A stretch of 64,000 bases of DNA from Marinifilum breve (GTDB taxonomy: Bacteria > Bacteroidota > Bacteroidia > Bacteroidales > Marinifilaceae). Positions 35,206-43,668 of the stretch are shown in pieces. The notes below the pieces were generated by a model that saw only the letters and a list, made by a program, of their open reading frames with translations, had not been told where the DNA came from and did not search any database. The stretch spans positions 186,001-250,000 of the forward strand of contig NZ_QFLI01000006.1 of NCBI RefSeq assembly GCF_003202155.1. The letters run 5' to 3'. Both the position numbers and the translations under genes were made by a program. The first letter of the stretch is position 1. Each line of letters opens with the position of its first letter.

Positions 35206-35302
35206 TTGGGATTCCGACTTTTGTTCGGATTTTCAATATCAATAAAATGTAAGAACCCAAATTCCAAAATCCAATTATGGAGTTTGAGATTTGGGTTTTG
35301 AA
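35206..35302. repeat. Palindrome plus long hairpin after the DUF4831 gene
   Basis: 35206-35236 is a GGGATTCCGACTT-family palindrome with mismatched ends. 35254-35302 carries AACCCAAAT and, about 30 bases on, ATTTGGGTT, forming a long hairpin. One or both probably end the DUF4831 transcript. Confidence 0.5.
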
Positions 35303-35417
35303 GTTTAAATAGTTTCTTAAAAATCCTTAATTCCGATTCTCTTTTGCAATAAGTCTTTCCGCCTTTCTCAAAAAATATTACCTTTAGTGCTCTTAAATAA
35401 TAAACACAAAATTTAAC

Positions 35418-35422
35418 GGAGG
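35418..35422 (+). promoter_or_regulatory. Strong Shine-Dalgarno of pepD
   Basis: GGAGG nine bases before the ATG at 35432. Notable because most genes here lack one. Confidence 0.6.
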
Positions 35423-35431
35423 AAATATATA

Positions 35432-36907
35432 ATGAGCAAAGAAATTTTAAGCCTCGAGCCTAAAGCAATCTGGGAAAATTTTTATTCTCTAACTCAGATT
35501 CCACGTCCATCGAAGCACGAAGATGCAATTCAGGATTTTATGATGAAGTTTGGTCAGGACCTAGGTCTTGAAACCATTAAGGATGCAGTTGGTAATATCA
35601 TTATCAAGAAGCCAGCTACTCCAGGTTACGAAGATCGTCAAGGTGTTGTATTGCAAGGTCACTTGGATATGGTTCCACAGAAAAATGCTGATACAGTTCA
35701 CGATTTTGAAAAAGATCCGATTACTGCAATTATCGATGGTGAGTGGGTAACTGCTGATGGTACTACTTTAGGTGCTGATAACGGTATGGGTGTTGCAGCT
35801 GCAATGGCTGTTCTACAGGCTACAGATATTGAGCACGGTCCGGTTGAGGCTTTATTTACTGCTGACGAAGAAACAGGTATGACTGGTGCTTTCGGTCTTC
35901 AGAATGATGTTTTAGATGGTGATATCCTTTTAAACATGGACTCGGAAGATGAAGGTGAACTTTATGTGGGTTGTGCTGGTGGTATTGATGCTAATGTTAG
36001 CATGAAGTACAAAGAAGAAAAGCTTGAAAAAGGACATGTAGCTTACAAGCTTTATATGAAAGGTTTGAAAGGTGGTCACTCAGGAATGGAAATTATTCTT
36101 GGTCGTGGTAACTCTAACAAGTTATTGTTCCGCTTCATGAAATACGCTACTAAAAACTTTAAGCTAAAATTGGCTTCTGTTGATGGTGGTTCTCTTCGTA
36201 ATGCAATTCCACGTGAGTCTTTCGCAGTAGTTGCTGTACCTGAAAAGCACAATGAGAAATTCTTAGCTGCAATTTCAGAATTTGAAGCTACTTACAAGGC
36301 AGAATTATCAGCTGTTGAACCAGATTTGGCATTCTTTGCTGAAGCAACTGATGTACCTAAGAAAGTATTCAAGAAAAAATCTCAGAAGAATTTAATTAAC
36401 GCTATTTATGCTTGTCCAAACGGTGTTATTCGCATGAGTGATGATATGCCAGGATTGGTTGAAACTTCATTGAACCTTGCTCGTGTTTATAGCGAAAATG
36501 GTGTAATTACCATTCAAGCTTTAATTCGTTCATCGGTAAATTCAGCTAAGGAAGATTTAGCTCAAATGGTTGCTTCTACTTTCGAAATGGTAGGTGGAAA
36601 AGTGAAATTGGAAGGTGAATATCCAGGATGGAAGCCAAATATGGATTCTCCTATCTTGAAAACCATGCAAACGGTTTACAACGATAAGTATGGTAAGATT
36701 CCTGAAATTAAAGCAATTCACGCTGGTTTAGAGTGTGGTTTGTTAGGAGCTGTTTATCCAAAATGGGATATGATTTCATTCGGACCAACTATCCGTTTCC
36801 CTCACTCTCCAGATGAGAAAGTGAAGATTGATACTGTAGCTAAATTCTATGATTTCTTAATTGAAACTTTGAAGAGTGTACCAGTAAAAGAAGCTGTTGA
36901 AGCATAA
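35432..36907 (+). CDS. pepD: Aminoacyl-histidine dipeptidase (M20)
   Basis: PepD-type dinuclear zinc dipeptidase of 491 residues that cleaves Xaa-His and other dipeptides in the cytoplasm. Metal ligand motifs are present in order: LQGHLDMVPQ (about 79), TLGADNGMGVAAAMA (about 115), ADEETGMTGAFGL (about 148), NMDSEDEGELYVG (about 173) and, at the C-terminus, AIHAGLECGLLG. The lid-domain motif GLKGGHSGMEI is intact. A strong GGAGG precedes the start, suggesting good expression. It fits the peptide-use theme of the window. Confidence 0.94.
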   Translation: MSKEILSLEPKAIWENFYSLTQIPRPSKHEDAIQDFMMKFGQDLGLETIKDAVGNIIIKKPATPGYEDRQGVVLQGHLDMVPQKNADTVHDFEKDPITAIIDGEWVTADGTTLGADNGMGVAAAMAVLQATDIEHGPVEALFTADEETGMTGAFGLQNDVLDGDILLNMDSEDEGELYVGCAGGIDANVSMKYKEEKLEKGHVAYKLYMKGLKGGHSGMEIILGRGNSNKLLFRFMKYATKNFKLKLASVDGGSLRNAIPRESFAVVAVPEKHNEKFLAAISEFEATYKAELSAVEPDLAFFAEATDVPKKVFKKKSQKNLINAIYACPNGVIRMSDDMPGLVETSLNLARVYSENGVITIQALIRSSVNSAKEDLAQMVASTFEMVGGKVKLEGEYPGWKPNMDSPILKTMQTVYNDKYGKIPEIKAIHAGLECGLLGAVYPKWDMISFGPTIRFPHSPDEKVKIDTVAKFYDFLIETLKSVPVKEAVEA

Positions 36908-36929
36908 TTAAATGCGATCAAATATAGGA

Positions 36930-36957
36930 AAGGACGTACATTGTACGTCCTTTTTTT
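36930..36957. terminator. Bidirectional intrinsic terminator
   Basis: AAGGACGTACA pairs with TGTACGTCCTT with almost no loop, then a T-run. It serves pepD, possibly also the convergent DUF2062 gene. Confidence 0.85.
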
Positions 36958-37007
36958 ACATCTAGATTTTATTGTATTTCTTGTACAGAAGTAGCACTGC
37001 TATGTCT

Positions 37008-37457
37008 TTACCTAAATTTCTTTAAAAGAAGAAATATCACCGCGTAAAAAAGACTACCCACGATACTGGCAACTATTAAAGATCCAAGAGCAAACTGCAA
37101 ATAGTTTTCACCCAGTGTTTTCAAATTCATTAAATCGGGAACCTCTGTTTGGAATTGTCCTGTTAGTACAAAAGCTCCGGTCTGATAACCAGCAATAAGA
37201 ATTAAAGGAATTAACGGTGGAATACTACTAATGTTCACCGTTACCAAAACCAGAACTTTGTTTAGGCGTAGCAAAACAGCCAGCGATAATGCCAATGCAG
37301 TTTGGAATCCCCAGGTTGGAGAAAAAGCAATAAAGGCTCCCAATGCTAACGAAAAAGCAATTACTGAATTAGAATTATTGGCTGCTGTAATTTCTGCGAC
37401 AATAGCTTTTTTAATTCTCGACGGTCTAAATTTTTCTATATATGCTTGATAATTCAT
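37008..37457 (-). CDS. DUF2062 membrane protein
   Basis: 149 residues with three or four hydrophobic segments and the DUF2062 hallmark SVIAFSLALGAFIAFSPTWGFQT. DUF2062 domains occur alone or attached to glycosyltransferases; function unknown. The basic N-terminus (EKFRPSRIKKAIVAE) would be cytoplasmic. Monocistronic, convergent with pepD. Confidence 0.85.
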   Translation of the reverse strand: MNYQAYIEKFRPSRIKKAIVAEITAANNSNSVIAFSLALGAFIAFSPTWGFQTALALSLAVLLRLNKVLVLVTVNISSIPPLIPLILIAGYQTGAFVLTGQFQTEVPDLMNLKTLGENYLQFALGSLIVASIVGSLFYAVIFLLLKKFR

Positions 37458-37577
37458 ATCTGTCCAACTTTTCTTATCTAAGTAACAAATCGGAAATAAA
37501 AATGTTCGGTAAATCTATTACGATATAAGCCAAATTAGAAAAGCTGATTTTTAATAAATCATTAAAAGTGTATTTCG

Positions 37578-37620
37578 TATTGATAACTGTTCACTGATTA
37601 CTGCTTACTGTTCATTGTTG
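37578..37620. repeat. Short-word degenerate tract overlapping a stop codon
   Basis: CTGTTCACTGATTACTGCTTACTGTTCATTG: variations on ACTGTTCACTGATT. On the minus strand it supplies the last codons (MNSKQ-stop) of the aldolase-like gene. Same style as the tract at 15411. Confidence 0.5.
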
Positions 37621-38716
37621 TAATCCAATTACCTTCAGTTGTCAGATAATCTTTCATTAAATTGACTGTCATACATGAGTGAACAGGTAATATTCCAATA
37701 AGATCTCCGATTGTAAACTGATCAAACAAATCATCACTACAGCGAATGATTCCATGCTCTTGAGAAATGCTTGCCAGGAATCCACCACCAAGAATTTCAC
37801 TCCAGCCATTCTCAGTTATTCGAACCAAACTACCGAATAGCTTTGTTCCTTCATCATCGGCCTCGATAAATTCTTTGGAGAAGTGAACGCCACCACCATG
37901 AATCACCAGTTCATTTCTGTCGATATTACGTGCAATTACAGGACAAGCCATTGCAACGGCAATTTCGTTTTCTTCGCAAGATCCCAATACATATTGCATG
38001 ATGTCGTAGAAAACAAAATTACCAGGTCGAAGTTCATCTATACCATAAAACTCTTCACTGATACTACATGCAGGAGTATCGCCAAGAGAAACTTCAATGT
38101 TTGGAATCTCTTTGCGAAATACATCCTTTAACTCGTTTAAATCCAGTAGCGTTTTGCTGTGATTTTTGTGGATGTCGTTTTGATCTTTTGCATTGTAATT
38201 ATGTCCGGAATGAGCCAGAAAACCTCTGCAATTCATCATCTCAGTTTCCTTCATCAAATCAATTAGAATTCTGAATGATCCTATTGCTTCAGAAGGCAAA
38301 CCACATCTATGATAACCGGTATCAACCTTTATAAAAATGCCAACAGGATGTTTCAATTCCGATTCCAAAAAGAGAATGGCTTCTCTTGATTCAACTACTA
38401 AATTCAATTGAATTTTGGAAGCCAAATCATTAATTAAATCAATTTCACGAACATTAACAGGAATGGCTACGGTAATATCTTTCCAGCCATGATTCGCAAA
38501 ATATTCAGCCATGTCCATAGACGAAACGGCAATGTTTTCAACGCCTTTTTCTTTGAACCAATTTCCTACTTCAGCAGATTGATGCGTTTTAAAATGTGGA
38601 CGCAAACGTGCATTTGCTCTCTGTGCCCTAGCCATCATAGCTTCAATATTGGTCATGCATTTTTGCTTGTCAAGAAGTAAAGTAGGGCGAATTATTTTCG
38701 AATCTAATTTATTCAT
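37598..38716 (-). CDS. D-threonine aldolase-like PLP enzyme
   Basis: 372-residue fold-type III PLP enzyme: an alanine-racemase-like N-terminal barrel with the probable PLP lysine in RPHFKTHQSAEVG (about residue 43) and a D-serine dehydratase-like C-terminal metal domain (about 265-365, with IHGGGVHFSKEF and GILPVHSCMTVNLM carrying His/Cys ligands). Members act on D-threonine, D-serine or related beta-hydroxy amino acids; the substrate is not decided here. It follows pncB by 39 bases, so they may be co-transcribed. Its last five codons lie in a degenerate repeat tract. Confidence 0.88.
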   Translation of the reverse strand: MNKLDSKIIRPTLLLDKQKCMTNIEAMMARAQRANARLRPHFKTHQSAEVGNWFKEKGVENIAVSSMDMAEYFANHGWKDITVAIPVNVREIDLINDLASKIQLNLVVESREAILFLESELKHPVGIFIKVDTGYHRCGLPSEAIGSFRILIDLMKETEMMNCRGFLAHSGHNYNAKDQNDIHKNHSKTLLDLNELKDVFRKEIPNIEVSLGDTPACSISEEFYGIDELRPGNFVFYDIMQYVLGSCEENEIAVAMACPVIARNIDRNELVIHGGGVHFSKEFIEADDEGTKLFGSLVRITENGWSEILGGGFLASISQEHGIIRCSDDLFDQFTIGDLIGILPVHSCMTVNLMKDYLTTEGNWITTMNSKQ

Positions 38717-38755
38717 CAGGCTTTTGTCTATTGAAAGTGATACTGGATTTAAAAT

Positions 38756-40174
38756 CTATTTTATTCTTTCTCTGATATTTTTAAGCATGCTGTCTCTCAG
38801 GTCAAGCAGATTTTCAGATACTCCAACCTTGTAAATATGCGGACTGATAAAGCGTTTGTGCTCGTCAGGTAATTGGTTAAATCTTTGTTTCAGGTATGCA
38901 TTGATTTCTCCTGGCGTTTTCTCTTCGATAAGAATTTCACCATTTTCCATCACTTTTTGAGTTAACTCTTCCGCTCTAAAGTTGGTGACTTCAGTATTTT
39001 TGTCTCTATGGAATGGATGATAAATTTTGTTTGCACTTTCTTCGTTTGCAAGTAAAATTCCATCTCTGAAAAACTTATTATCCTGATCGAAATATCTCAT
39101 CAATTTCTTTTTTCCAGGGATGGTAATTTTTTCGATATTCTCGGATATTTTTAATCGAGGATTTCCATTGTTTTCAACCAATTTGTACACGCCATCCAAA
39201 GCACCAGTATCCTTTCCTGTTACCAATTCGGTTCCAATGCCATAGCCATCGATTCTTGCACCCTGTTCGTTCAAACTTTTAATTACGTATTCGTTTAATT
39301 GGTTTGAAGCAAATATTTGAACATAGTCTAGGCCTTCATCGTCAAGCATTTTTCTGGCCTTTTTGCTCAAATATGCCAAGTCACCGCTATCTAATCGAAT
39401 GCCAATTAATTTATTGCCTTTTTCTTCTAATTCTTTAGCAATAATTATTGCATTTGGAACGCCCGATTTTAGCGTATTGTAGGTGTCAACAAGAAGAACT
39501 GTACTTGTTGGATTTATTTCTGCATATTTTCTGAAAGCTTCCAATTCATCATCGAAACTTTGTACCCATGCATGAGCTTGAGTTCCTGATACAGGAATAT
39601 CATAGTTGAACCCACTGTATACATTGGATGTGGAATCTGCACCTCCGATTACGGCTGCGCGTGAGGCATGAACTCCTCCTAAACCTTGAGCCCTTCTTAA
39701 TCCAAAATCAGCGAAAGCTTTTTTCCCAATTACATTTCTAATGCGACATGCCTTGGTTGCAATAAGCGATTGAAAGTTCAAGTAATTTAGTAGAAGGGTC
39801 TCTATTAACTGGGCTTCAATAATATTTCCTTCCACACGAACGATAGGTTCATTGGGAAATACGATTTCACCTTCTCGAACACTATAAATTGTTGCATTGA
39901 ATTTAAAATCCTTCAAATAGTTTAAAAACTCTTCTCGTAAACCAGATTTTCTTAAAAACGCTATGTTTTTATCATCATATCTGAAGTTCTTTAATATTTT
40001 TAAAAGATCGTAAAGGCCAGCAAAAACAAGGTAACCACCTTTATATGGATTCGTTCGGTAGTAGTAATCGAAAACAGTTTGTTCTTGTTCCTTACCGCTT
40101 AGGTAATAGCCTTGTGCCATTGTTAGCTCATAATAATCAGTATATAAGCCTGCATTTTCTGTTAATGTGTTCAT
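38756..40174 (-). CDS. pncB: Nicotinate phosphoribosyltransferase
   Basis: Makes nicotinate mononucleotide from nicotinate and PRPP, the salvage entry to NAD. 472 residues, consistent with the long bacterial form. Visible motifs are LYTDYYELTMAQGY at the N-terminus, FADFGLRRAQGLGG (about 155), the phosphate-binding GIRLDSGDLAYLSKKAR and YGIGTELVTGKDTG. It pairs functionally with nnr elsewhere in the window (NAD supply and repair) though not by operon. Confidence 0.94.
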   Translation of the reverse strand: MNTLTENAGLYTDYYELTMAQGYYLSGKEQEQTVFDYYYRTNPYKGGYLVFAGLYDLLKILKNFRYDDKNIAFLRKSGLREEFLNYLKDFKFNATIYSVREGEIVFPNEPIVRVEGNIIEAQLIETLLLNYLNFQSLIATKACRIRNVIGKKAFADFGLRRAQGLGGVHASRAAVIGGADSTSNVYSGFNYDIPVSGTQAHAWVQSFDDELEAFRKYAEINPTSTVLLVDTYNTLKSGVPNAIIIAKELEEKGNKLIGIRLDSGDLAYLSKKARKMLDDEGLDYVQIFASNQLNEYVIKSLNEQGARIDGYGIGTELVTGKDTGALDGVYKLVENNGNPRLKISENIEKITIPGKKKLMRYFDQDNKFFRDGILLANEESANKIYHPFHRDKNTEVTNFRAEELTQKVMENGEILIEEKTPGEINAYLKQRFNQLPDEHKRFISPHIYKVGVSENLLDLRDSMLKNIRERIK

Positions 40175-40344
40175 CAGATTTAATTATATAAAAATCACCT
40201 CAAATATAGGGATTATCTGCCTTATAAGCCTGAAATGTGGAATCAATATGGATAAGTTAAATATGTTTATAACCATTTGTTACTATCTGTAATAATCCTA
40301 AATTAGCGGCCTTTTAAAAAATTAAACAACAAAAACTTATAAAA

Positions 40345-41730
40345 ATGGTAATGACTGCGCAATTAAAGGAATCTATTAGAGATTCTAAATCGGCCAGATG
40401 GTTTGTTTTGATTACAGTATCGTTTTTGATGCTTACAGGATATTTCTTTACAGATATCATGTCACCTTTACAGGGAATGTTGAGAGATCAAATGGGTTGG
40501 TCAAACTCATCTTACGGAACATTTGCCGGATCATATTCAGTTTTGAATGTATTCTGTTTGATGTTGATCTTTGGAGGTATTATTCTTGATAAGGCTGGTA
40601 TCCGCTTTACTGGAACTTTCTTTGTTGGTGTAATGATTTTTGGAGCTTTCTTGAATTATTATGCCATGACCGATACATTTAATAATGGAGGTATTGGATA
40701 TGAATTCTTGAACTCTTTCTTAACTGATTATAAGCCTTCATTAAAGATGGCCATGATTGGATATGCATTATTTGGTGTGGGTGTTGAAATTGCTGGGATT
40801 ACTGTTTCTCGTATCATTGTAAAGTGGTTTAAAGGTAAAGAAATGGCATTGGCAATGGGATTGGAAATGGCATGTGCACGTGGAGGTATGTTAATTGCTT
40901 TTGCAGCTTCTCCAATGATGACAGGTGCTGATAAAGTTATATCTCGTCCATTGGCATTTGGTGTAATCTTATTAATTATTGGGTTATTAGCATTTTTTGT
41001 TCACAATATGATGGATAAAAAATTAGATGCTGAGGTAGCAGCTGATGAAACTGTAGAATCTTCTGAAGATGAATTTAAGATTTCTGATGTATTATTGTTG
41101 TTCAAGAACCCAGGCTTCTTATTAATTGCACTTTTATGTGTGTTATTCTATTCTGCAATTTTCCCATTTACAAAGTTTGCTCCTGACTTGATGGTTCAGA
41201 AGTATGGTTTTGCTGAGAAATTCTCTGGAATGATTGTAGGTTTATTACCTATTGGAACAATGGTGTTGACACCTATCTTCGGTGCTTATATGGATAAGAA
41301 AGGAAAATCAGCAAGTATTATGATGTTAGGATCATTATTGTTGATCTTCTCACACATGATTTTTGCTTATTTACCAGGAAACACTGCTTTTGCATTTGTT
41401 GCAATGGTTGTATTGGGATTTGCTTTCTCATTTGTTCCTGCAGCAATGTGGCCATCAGTACCAAAGATTATTCCTGAATCACGTTTAGGTTCTGCTTATG
41501 CAATGATTTTCATGATTCAGAATGTTGGATTAATGTTATTCCCAATGTTATTAGGATATGTATTGGATCAGTCAAATCAAGGATTAGAAGAAGGTGCAGC
41601 TCTAAACTATACAAGTTCGATGACCTTGATGGTAGGGTGTGGTATTGCAGCTCTTATCGTAGCTTTCTTCCTTCGTTCAATCGACAGTAAGAAAGGATAT
41701 GGTCTGGATCTTCCAAATATTCAGAAATAA
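40345..41730 (+). CDS. MFSD1-like MFS transporter 1
   Basis: 461-residue major facilitator with about 12 helices. Motifs VSRIIVKWFKGKEMALAMGLEMACARGG, LCVLFYSAIFPFTKFAPDLM and GSAYAMIFMIQNVGLMLFPMLLG resemble, from memory, the corresponding parts of the animal lysosomal dipeptide carrier MFSD1. A dipeptide or small amino-acid substrate is therefore a reasonable guess, supported by nearby pepD and POT genes, but unproven. A second in-frame ATG at 40351 aligns best with the start of its neighbour. First of three tandem paralogs, each with its own terminator. Confidence 0.85.
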   Translation: MVMTAQLKESIRDSKSARWFVLITVSFLMLTGYFFTDIMSPLQGMLRDQMGWSNSSYGTFAGSYSVLNVFCLMLIFGGIILDKAGIRFTGTFFVGVMIFGAFLNYYAMTDTFNNGGIGYEFLNSFLTDYKPSLKMAMIGYALFGVGVEIAGITVSRIIVKWFKGKEMALAMGLEMACARGGMLIAFAASPMMTGADKVISRPLAFGVILLIIGLLAFFVHNMMDKKLDAEVAADETVESSEDEFKISDVLLLFKNPGFLLIALLCVLFYSAIFPFTKFAPDLMVQKYGFAEKFSGMIVGLLPIGTMVLTPIFGAYMDKKGKSASIMMLGSLLLIFSHMIFAYLPGNTAFAFVAMVVLGFAFSFVPAAMWPSVPKIIPESRLGSAYAMIFMIQNVGLMLFPMLLGYVLDQSNQGLEEGAALNYTSSMTLMVGCGIAALIVAFFLRSIDSKKGYGLDLPNIQK

Positions 41731-41857
41731 TTTATACCATTTCTGATTAAATACTAAAGAATTGAAATAGCTCCGATAAAAATTTAAGTTTTAGCAACAA
41801 ATGCGTTGCATTTGCTGGGGATTTAAACACTTTTCGGAACTAATCAAACATATTATG

Positions 41858-41885
41858 AAAGTCGCCCATTGGGCGACTTTTTTTT
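41858..41885 (+). terminator. Intrinsic terminator of MFS 1
   Basis: AAAGTCGCCCA / TGGGCGACTTT with a minimal loop and a T-run. A weaker CAAATGC/GCATTTG hairpin lies at about 41805. Confidence 0.85.
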
Positions 41886-41993
41886 ATGCCTCATGTTCTA
41901 TCATGAATTCAGTCATTTGTTTTTTAAGTCATTAATCTTAATTTAGTGGGCTCCTAATATGATTAATAAAAGTTTAACCCTAAAAATTTAATA

Positions 41994-43433
41994 ATGACAG
42001 ACGCTATTAAAAAGACGTTGAGAGATAACGCAGGTGCCCGTTGGTTTGTGTTAATTCTCGTTTCGGTAACTATGCTTATTGCATATACCTTTATGGAGGT
42101 ACTTTCTCCTCTTCAAACACTAATTCAAAGTACTTACGGATGGAGTGGTACTGATTGGGGATTGGTTACAGGTGCACAGGGATATCTGAATGTATTTGCA
42201 TTTATGCTGATATTTGCTGGTATTGTACTTGATAAAATGGGTATTAAATTTACCGCAGTAGGATCTGGTTTGGTAATGATTATAGGTGCTGCAATTAAGT
42301 ACTATGCATTTGCTCATAATTTCGAAATGGGTGCTACAATCATTGGAATTGATGCCAGAGTATTTACATCAGCTGCTGGTTTTGCTGTATTCTGTGTAGG
42401 TGCCGAAGGTGCTGGTATTACAGTGTCAAGAATCATTGTAAAATGGTTTAAAGGAAAAGAGATGGCTTTGGCTATGGGTACCGAAATGGCATTGGCTCGT
42501 TTAGGTTCATTCCTTGCTTTATTTGGATCTCCACGTTTGGCAGATGCTTTTAGTATTCCTACAGCTGTTTTGGTTGGTACTTTGGCTCTTTGTATTGCAT
42601 TAATTCTTTTCATTGTTTACTGCGTAATGGATACCAAATTGGATAAGCAAGTAGAAGATGAAGCGGAAGAGGAAGAACCATTTAAAATTTCTGATCTTGG
42701 TTTGATCATAAAGAGTAAAGGTTTCTGGTATATTGCTATTCTTTGTTTGTTATTCTACTCAGCAGTATTCCCATTCTATAAATTTTCGTCAGGTTTGATG
42801 GTAAATAAGTTTGGTATTGATCCTTCAACTGCAGGAGATATTCCATCTATCTTGCCATTTGGTACAATCCTATTGACGCCTCTTTTTGGATATATATACG
42901 ATAAATTAGGTAAGGGTGCTTCTATCATGATTTTGGGAGCGGTATTACTTGTAATTGTTCATACCATATTCTATTTACCAGCACTTACTGCAACTTGGGT
43001 TGCTATTGCTGCTGTAATTCTTTTAGGTATTGCATTCTCTTTGGTTCCTTCGGCAATGTGGCCATCGGTTCCAAAAATTATCCCGGAGAAACAATTGGGA
43101 TCGGCTTATGCTTTGATTTTCTATGTACAGAACATTGGTCTAATGTTGGTACCAATTCTTTTAGGAGTTGTTTTGGATAAGACCAACCCTGGTGTAAACG
43201 AGAAAATTGAAACTGCAATTGCAAACTTCAGAGCAGAAGGTGTACCTGCTAACGAAATTTCTGCTAAAGTTCAGGGATTAAGAGAAATTGGTGAGATTCC
43301 AATGTTCGATTACTCATCAACTTGGTTAATTTTTGTGGGATTAACGATTCTTGCTACCATTTTTGGTTTCCTATTGAAAGCTGAAGACAAGAAGCAAGGT
43401 TACGGTCTTGAATTGCCAAATATTCAAAAATAA
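41994..43433 (+). CDS. MFSD1-like MFS transporter 2
   Basis: 479 residues, second of the tandem trio. It has the same marker motifs (VSRIIVKWFKGKEMALAMGTEMALARLGS, LCLLFYSAVFPFYKFSSGLM, PSAMWPSVPKIIPEKQLGSAYALIFYVQNIG) and the same C-terminal GYGLELPNIQK. It carries an extra loop of about 35 residues (GVNEKIETAIANFRAEGVPANEIS...) between the last two helices, absent from copies 1 and 3. Independent terminator, so probably its own promoter. Confidence 0.85.
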   Translation: MTDAIKKTLRDNAGARWFVLILVSVTMLIAYTFMEVLSPLQTLIQSTYGWSGTDWGLVTGAQGYLNVFAFMLIFAGIVLDKMGIKFTAVGSGLVMIIGAAIKYYAFAHNFEMGATIIGIDARVFTSAAGFAVFCVGAEGAGITVSRIIVKWFKGKEMALAMGTEMALARLGSFLALFGSPRLADAFSIPTAVLVGTLALCIALILFIVYCVMDTKLDKQVEDEAEEEEPFKISDLGLIIKSKGFWYIAILCLLFYSAVFPFYKFSSGLMVNKFGIDPSTAGDIPSILPFGTILLTPLFGYIYDKLGKGASIMILGAVLLVIVHTIFYLPALTATWVAIAAVILLGIAFSLVPSAMWPSVPKIIPEKQLGSAYALIFYVQNIGLMLVPILLGVVLDKTNPGVNEKIETAIANFRAEGVPANEISAKVQGLREIGEIPMFDYSSTWLIFVGLTILATIFGFLLKAEDKKQGYGLELPNIQK

Positions 43434-43454
43434 TTGAATTAAGATATTAATTGT

Positions 43455-43490
43455 AAGCCGCCTTAAACATTGCGTTTGAGGCGGCTTTCT
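43455..43490 (+). terminator. Intrinsic terminator of MFS 2
   Basis: AAGCCGCCT...AGGCGGCTT with inner AAAC/GTTT pairs, then TTCTTTT. Confidence 0.8.
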
Positions 43491-43522
43491 TTTTATTCAT
43501 TATTGTGATTTTGAGAATAGAA

Positions 43523-43606
43523 ACTGCATTATCCTAAGGATGCACACTGCATTAGCTTAATACCTCGGACGAGGGTATTATAATACCTCAATCTAAGGTA
43601 GACTAT
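43523..43606. repeat. 23-bp periodic array upstream of MFS 3
   Basis: CTGCATTATCCTAAGGATGCACA and CTGCATTAGCTTAATACCTCGGA share their heads at a 23-base step (ACTGC at 43523 and 43546). TACCTCGG and TACCTCAA are again 23 apart (43561 and 43584). The last partial unit, CTAAGGTAGACT, ends just before the gene's leader. The array is short, and similarity passes from one unit to the next rather than to one consensus. Confidence 0.65.
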
Positions 43607-43668
43607 TTATTATGCCATCTGAAAAAGCTTTTGTATTTTCGGTGCTTCTTATAACTAACACTAAACTA

